From assembly GCF_002514735.1 (NCBI RefSeq), contig NZ_NBWU01000001.1:682001-746000 (forward strand): DNA of 64,000 nt, in the 5' to 3' direction. Numbering within the stretch: the stretch's first letter is position 1; the number at the start of each line of letters is the position of its first letter. Both the position numbers and the translations under genes were made by a program. This document shows, piece by piece, positions 60,530 through 64,000 of the stretch. Origin of the DNA: Sediminicola luteus. GTDB lineage: Bacteria; Bacteroidota; Bacteroidia; Flavobacteriales; Flavobacteriaceae. The notes under the pieces were generated by a model. It saw nothing but the letters and a program-made list of their open reading frames with translations. It made no database searches and had not been told where the DNA came from.

Positions 60530-63500
60530 ATGACGGAACAGAAAAAAAAGGTAGACAAAGAGTTTGGCCTGGCTTCGTGGGCCATTAACAATAAGACGAC
60601 CATCTATGTGATGATCGTGCTCATACTCTTCCTTGGTTTCTCGGCATACAATTCCATGCCCAGGGAAAATTTCCCTGAAATCAAGGAAACCAAGATCTAT
60701 ATCAGTACCATATTCCCCGGAAATACGGCCGAGGATATCGAAAAACTGGTAACCGACCCCTTGGAGGACAAGGTAAAATCGGTAAGTAACGTGACCGATG
60801 TAAGTTCGACCTCCCAAGAAGATTATTCGATGATCATCGTAGAGTTCGATGAGAATATCACCGTAGATGCGGCCAAGCAAAAGATCAAGGACCAGGTAGA
60901 TACCGAAACCGCCTCTGAAGATTGGCCCACCTTTAACGGGGCCAAGGTAGAGCCCAATGTGTTCGATCTAAGTATCTCGGAAGAAATGCCCATTTTGAAC
61001 ATCAATATCTCGGGGGATTACCCGGTTGAGAAACTCAAGGAATTCGGGGAATATCTCGAAGACGAGATCGAAGATCTGGACGAAATCAAACAGGTAGACA
61101 TTCGTGGTGCCCAGGAAAAAGAGGTCGAAGTGGCGGTAGACATCTATAAAATGATGGCGGCCCGCGTAAGTTTCGACGATGTGATCAATGCCATTAGAAA
61201 CGGAAACGTTACCCAATCGGCAGGTAACCTAATAACCAGTAACCAAAGGCGTACCATTCGCATCATTGGTGAGGTAGACACCCCCGAAAAACTCCTTAAT
61301 TTTGTAGTAAAGGCCGAAAAAGGGAATCCGATCTACCTTAAGGATATTGCCGAGGTAAGTTTCCAAGAAAAAGAACGCAACACCTATGCGCGTGAATTTG
61401 GCCATAGCGTGGTAATGCTCGATGTTAAAAAGCGTTCGGGCAAAAATATGGTGGCCGCCGCCGAAAAAATCGAAAAAATCGTTGCCGACACCAAAGCCAA
61501 TGTGTTCCCTTCTAATTTAGAGGTAACTATTGCCAACGACCAGTCTTCGAAAACTGTGGGACAGGTAGACGACCTCGTGAACAATATTGTATTCGGTATA
61601 CTCTTGGTAGTCACTGTACTTATGTTCTTCCTCGGGTTCAAAAACGCCCTTTTCGTAGGTTTCGCCATCCCTATGTCGATGTTTATGTCGCTTATGATCC
61701 TCGAGTCGCTAGGTTATACCATGAATACCATGATACTTTTCGGGCTCATTATGGGGCTGGGAATGTTGGTAGATAATGGGATCGTGGTGGTAGAAAACGT
61801 ATACCGCCTTATGGACGAGGAAGGCATGTCGCGTATTGAAGCGGCTAAAAAAGGGATCGGTGAAATCGCCTTCCCTATCATAATCTCTACCGCCACAACC
61901 GTAGCTGCCTTTATACCGCTAGGCTTATGGCCTGGAGTAATGGGTCAATTTATGATCTATTTCCCGGTAACCCTGTCGGTGGTTTTGGGCTCATCGCTGT
62001 TCGTAGCCATCTTCTTTAACTCGGTCATGGTATCGCAGTTTATGAGTACCGAAGACAGTGAAATGCCCTTAAAACGCATCATTACCCTGTCGGCTATTAT
62101 CGGTGGTTTTGGTTTGTTCATTATCTTGGCCGGTGGCGGTATATTGGGCGGAATAATGATCGCCACGGCCATTATGCTGTGGGTGTACCGTTTGTTCCTT
62201 AGGGGTGCTGCGCAATACTTCCAAACCCGTATCCTAACCCTTTGGGAACGTTGGTACGAAGCCACACTTCGCCGTGCTTTGCGCGGAAAACTACCTTGGA
62301 TCTTAACCACAGGGACTTTCATATTATTGATTATCGCCTTTATGGGCTTTGGGGCCTCGGTAGGAAGCCGACGTACCAAAGTGAACTTTTTCCCCGATAA
62401 CAAGCCCAACCAGATTATTGTCTATATCCAATATCCGGAAGGTACCGATATCGAAAAGACCAATTCCATAACCAAAGACATCGAACAGCGTATGTACGCC
62501 CTTATCGATGATCCCGAATATAAAGATGGGGAATACAACTTTTTGGTAGAGAGTGCCGTATCGCAAGTGGGAGCCGGAGCCGGAAACCCACAAACAGAAG
62601 GAGGCTCGCAGGCCGAAATGCCGCACCGTGCCAAGATTACGGCCACCATGCGGGAGTACAAATACCGTCGGGGTAGGGAAAGTGAGGACTTACGACAGAA
62701 GATTTTGTCGGATCTCAACGACCGTTACCCAGGTCTATCCATCAGTGTAGAAAAAGATCCTGTAGGCCCACCTGTAGGTTATCCGGTCAATATTGAACTA
62801 GAAGGTGACGACTATGCCGAACTGGTCGCTACCGGAGAAATGATCCGCGATTATCTTGCCACCAAGAATATTGAAGGTATAGACGAGGTAAAAGTAGATG
62901 TCAATAAGTCAAAACCCACGATGCGGGTGAACATAGACCGTGCCAAGGCCGGGGAACTTGGGGTAAGTGCCGGACAGGTAGGCCAGCAGTTGCGCAACGC
63001 CCTTTTCGGGGCCAAGGCGGGCACCTATAAGGAAGCAGGTGAGGATTATGATGTATATGTGCGCTTTAACGAAGACATTAAATACAATACCTCGGCCCTG
63101 TTCAACCAAAAGATCACTTTTCGCGATATGGCCACCGGTACCATCAAGGAAATTCCGGTGTCGGCCGTTACCACCCGAAAGAACACCTCGGGTTATAGCG
63201 CCATTAAACACGAGATGGGCAAACGGGTAGTGGCCGTTTATGCGCCTTTCTCTCCCGGATTTAACGATGTAAATGCCGTGGTTAATGCCGCCAAGGCCGA
63301 ATTGGTAGCCATTGAAGACCAAATTCCAGATACCGTAAAATGGAGCTTTACCGGAATGGTGGAAGAGCAGACCAAACAAATGAACTTTTTGTTCGGGGCC
63401 TTCTTTGCCGGACTCGGACTTATATTCTTGATCTTGATCTTCCAGTTTAACTCGGTATCGAAACCTACCATTATTATGCTGGCCATCTTCTTGAGTTTGA

Positions 63501-64000
63501 TCGGGGTGTTCGGCGGACTTATATTGACCGGTTGGCCCTTTATTATTATGATGACCATGATGGGTATCATTTCCCTGGCCGGTATTGTGGTAAACAATGG
63601 GGTGGTATTGTTGGATTATACCCAACTTTTGATCGATCGTAAAAAGGTGGAATTCGGACTGCATCCTACTGAATACGTAGATAAAGACATCCTTTTGGAA
63701 GCCATCGTAAAAGGTGGTAAGGCCCGTTTACGACCGGTACTATTAACGGCGATTACAACTATTTTAGGATTGATCCCACTGGCTATCGGCTTAAACATTA
63801 ATTTCTATACCTTCTTTAAGGAATTGGATGCCAATATCTATTTCGGCGGGGACAATGTAGTGTTCTGGGGACCTTTGGCCTGGACGGTGATCTTCGGACT
63901 TATCGTAGCCACCTTCCTGACCCTGGTGGTGGTACCCGTACTCTTTTACCTGATCACCCTCTTTAAAATGTGGTTACGTAAAAAAGGCTATACCAAGGCC
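60530..64000 (+). CDS. RND efflux transporter permease, 3' end outside window
   Basis: The frame opens at 60530 and stays open for 1157 codons to the right edge, so the stop is beyond it. It has the HAE1-like plan: a first membrane segment (IYVMIVLILFLGFSAYNSMP), a porter domain with IFPGNTAEDIEKLVTDPLED, and helices IV-V with GLGMLVDNGIVVVENVYR (Asp near 415, then Asn). The second-half counterpart is MGIISLAGIVVNNGVVLLDY. The protein is longer than AcrB (1049), from an insertion of glycine-rich and charged sequence around residues 660-730. It is the last gene seen of the TetR-controlled operon. Confidence 0.95.
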   Translation, partial: MTEQKKKVDKEFGLASWAINNKTTIYVMIVLILFLGFSAYNSMPRENFPEIKETKIYISTIFPGNTAEDIEKLVTDPLEDKVKSVSNVTDVSSTSQEDYSMIIVEFDENITVDAAKQKIKDQVDTETASEDWPTFNGAKVEPNVFDLSISEEMPILNINISGDYPVEKLKEFGEYLEDEIEDLDEIKQVDIRGAQEKEVEVAVDIYKMMAARVSFDDVINAIRNGNVTQSAGNLITSNQRRTIRIIGEVDTPEKLLNFVVKAEKGNPIYLKDIAEVSFQEKERNTYAREFGHSVVMLDVKKRSGKNMVAAAEKIEKIVADTKANVFPSNLEVTIANDQSSKTVGQVDDLVNNIVFGILLVVTVLMFFLGFKNALFVGFAIPMSMFMSLMILESLGYTMNTMILFGLIMGLGMLVDNGIVVVENVYRLMDEEGMSRIEAAKKGIGEIAFPIIISTATTVAAFIPLGLWPGVMGQFMIYFPVTLSVVLGSSLFVAIFFNSVMVSQFMSTEDSEMPLKRIITLSAIIGGFGLFIILAGGGILGGIMIATAIMLWVYRLFLRGAAQYFQTRILTLWERWYEATLRRALRGKLPWILTTGTFILLIIAFMGFGASVGSRRTKVNFFPDNKPNQIIVYIQYPEGTDIEKTNSITKDIEQRMYALIDDPEYKDGEYNFLVESAVSQVGAGAGNPQTEGGSQAEMPHRAKITATMREYKYRRGRESEDLRQKILSDLNDRYPGLSISVEKDPVGPPVGYPVNIELEGDDYAELVATGEMIRDYLATKNIEGIDEVKVDVNKSKPTMRVNIDRAKAGELGVSAGQVGQQLRNALFGAKAGTYKEAGEDYDVYVRFNEDIKYNTSALFNQKITFRDMATGTIKEIPVSAVTTRKNTSGYSAIKHEMGKRVVAVYAPFSPGFNDVNAVVNAAKAELVAIEDQIPDTVKWSFTGMVEEQTKQMNFLFGAFFAGLGLIFLILIFQFNSVSKPTIIMLAIFLSLIGVFGGLILTGWPFIIMMTMMGIISLAGIVVNNGVVLLDYTQLLIDRKKVEFGLHPTEYVDKDILLEAIVKGGKARLRPVLLTAITTILGLIPLAIGLNINFYTFFKELDANIYFGGDNVVFWGPLAWTVIFGLIVATFLTLVVVPVLFYLITLFKMWLRKKGYTKA

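Noticed and set aside
62909-63664. 251-codon minus-strand open frame inside the second RND permease
   Set aside because: His/Gly/Tyr-rich translation typical of an antisense shadow of a membrane protein gene; the plus-strand frame has full RND motifs.

Overview
The window reads as chromosomal DNA of a marine Bacteroidota, most likely family Flavobacteriaceae. Four things point there. Translation starts lack Shine-Dalgarno sequences. Several promoters match the Bacteroidetes sigma-ABfr pattern (TTTG, 19-21 nt, TAnnTTTG); the clearest lies before tRNA-Asn at 29740-29770. There are many lipoproteins and a TonB receptor with an N-terminal carboxypeptidase-regulatory domain. Families typical of the group are present: GH109, formylglycine-generating enzyme, DUF3604, FeoAB with a Cys-rich mini-protein, S9 peptidase. 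The genus cannot be fixed from sequence alone.

Layout. 1-0.9 kb: a formylglycine-generating-enzyme lipoprotein cut by the left edge. 1.1-7.7 kb: a tripartite RND efflux operon whose TolC-like protein carries an extra substrate-binding domain. 8-13.5 kb: a class V aminotransferase, a secreted leucine-rich protein, and a membrane protein joining an outer LamG domain to a SARP-like DNA-binding region. 13.7-16.4 kb: a Tat-exported GH109-type protein convergent with a GntP permease. 16.8-21.5 kb: a PPIase-HupE-DUF3604 operon with an AraC regulator. 21.6-24.7 kb: DUF983, a PagL-like deacylase and a repeat lipoprotein. 24.7-29.7 kb: feoA-feoB plus a small Cys-rich gene, SCO and RseP. 29.8-30 kb: tRNA-Asn with a duplicated 3' end and terminator. 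30.2-37.9 kb: a surface protein, DUF423, Ppx/GppA, a response regulator, a histidine kinase and an S9 peptidase.

38-50 kb is the standout: a seven-gene minus-strand locus related to the Pel exopolysaccharide system. It has PelF and PelG homologues, two GH114-type hydrolases, a second protein resembling only the C-terminal half of PelG, a 661-aa membrane protein of unknown role, and a 1345-aa lipoprotein. That last protein appears to fuse a PelA-like deacetylase to PelB-like TPRs and an outer-membrane barrel. No PelC, PelD or PelE is visible, so the usual c-di-GMP receptor seems absent.

50-55.6 kb: a ZIP transporter and a DtxR/MntR-type regulator, divergent from a TonB receptor across a palindrome-rich spacer, then a secreted protein and a PH-domain protein. 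55.6-56.6 kb: a polyprenyl diphosphate synthase. 56.6-57.3 kb: a non-coding repeat cluster. 57.3 kb to the right edge: a TetR-controlled second RND efflux operon whose permease is cut by the window end.
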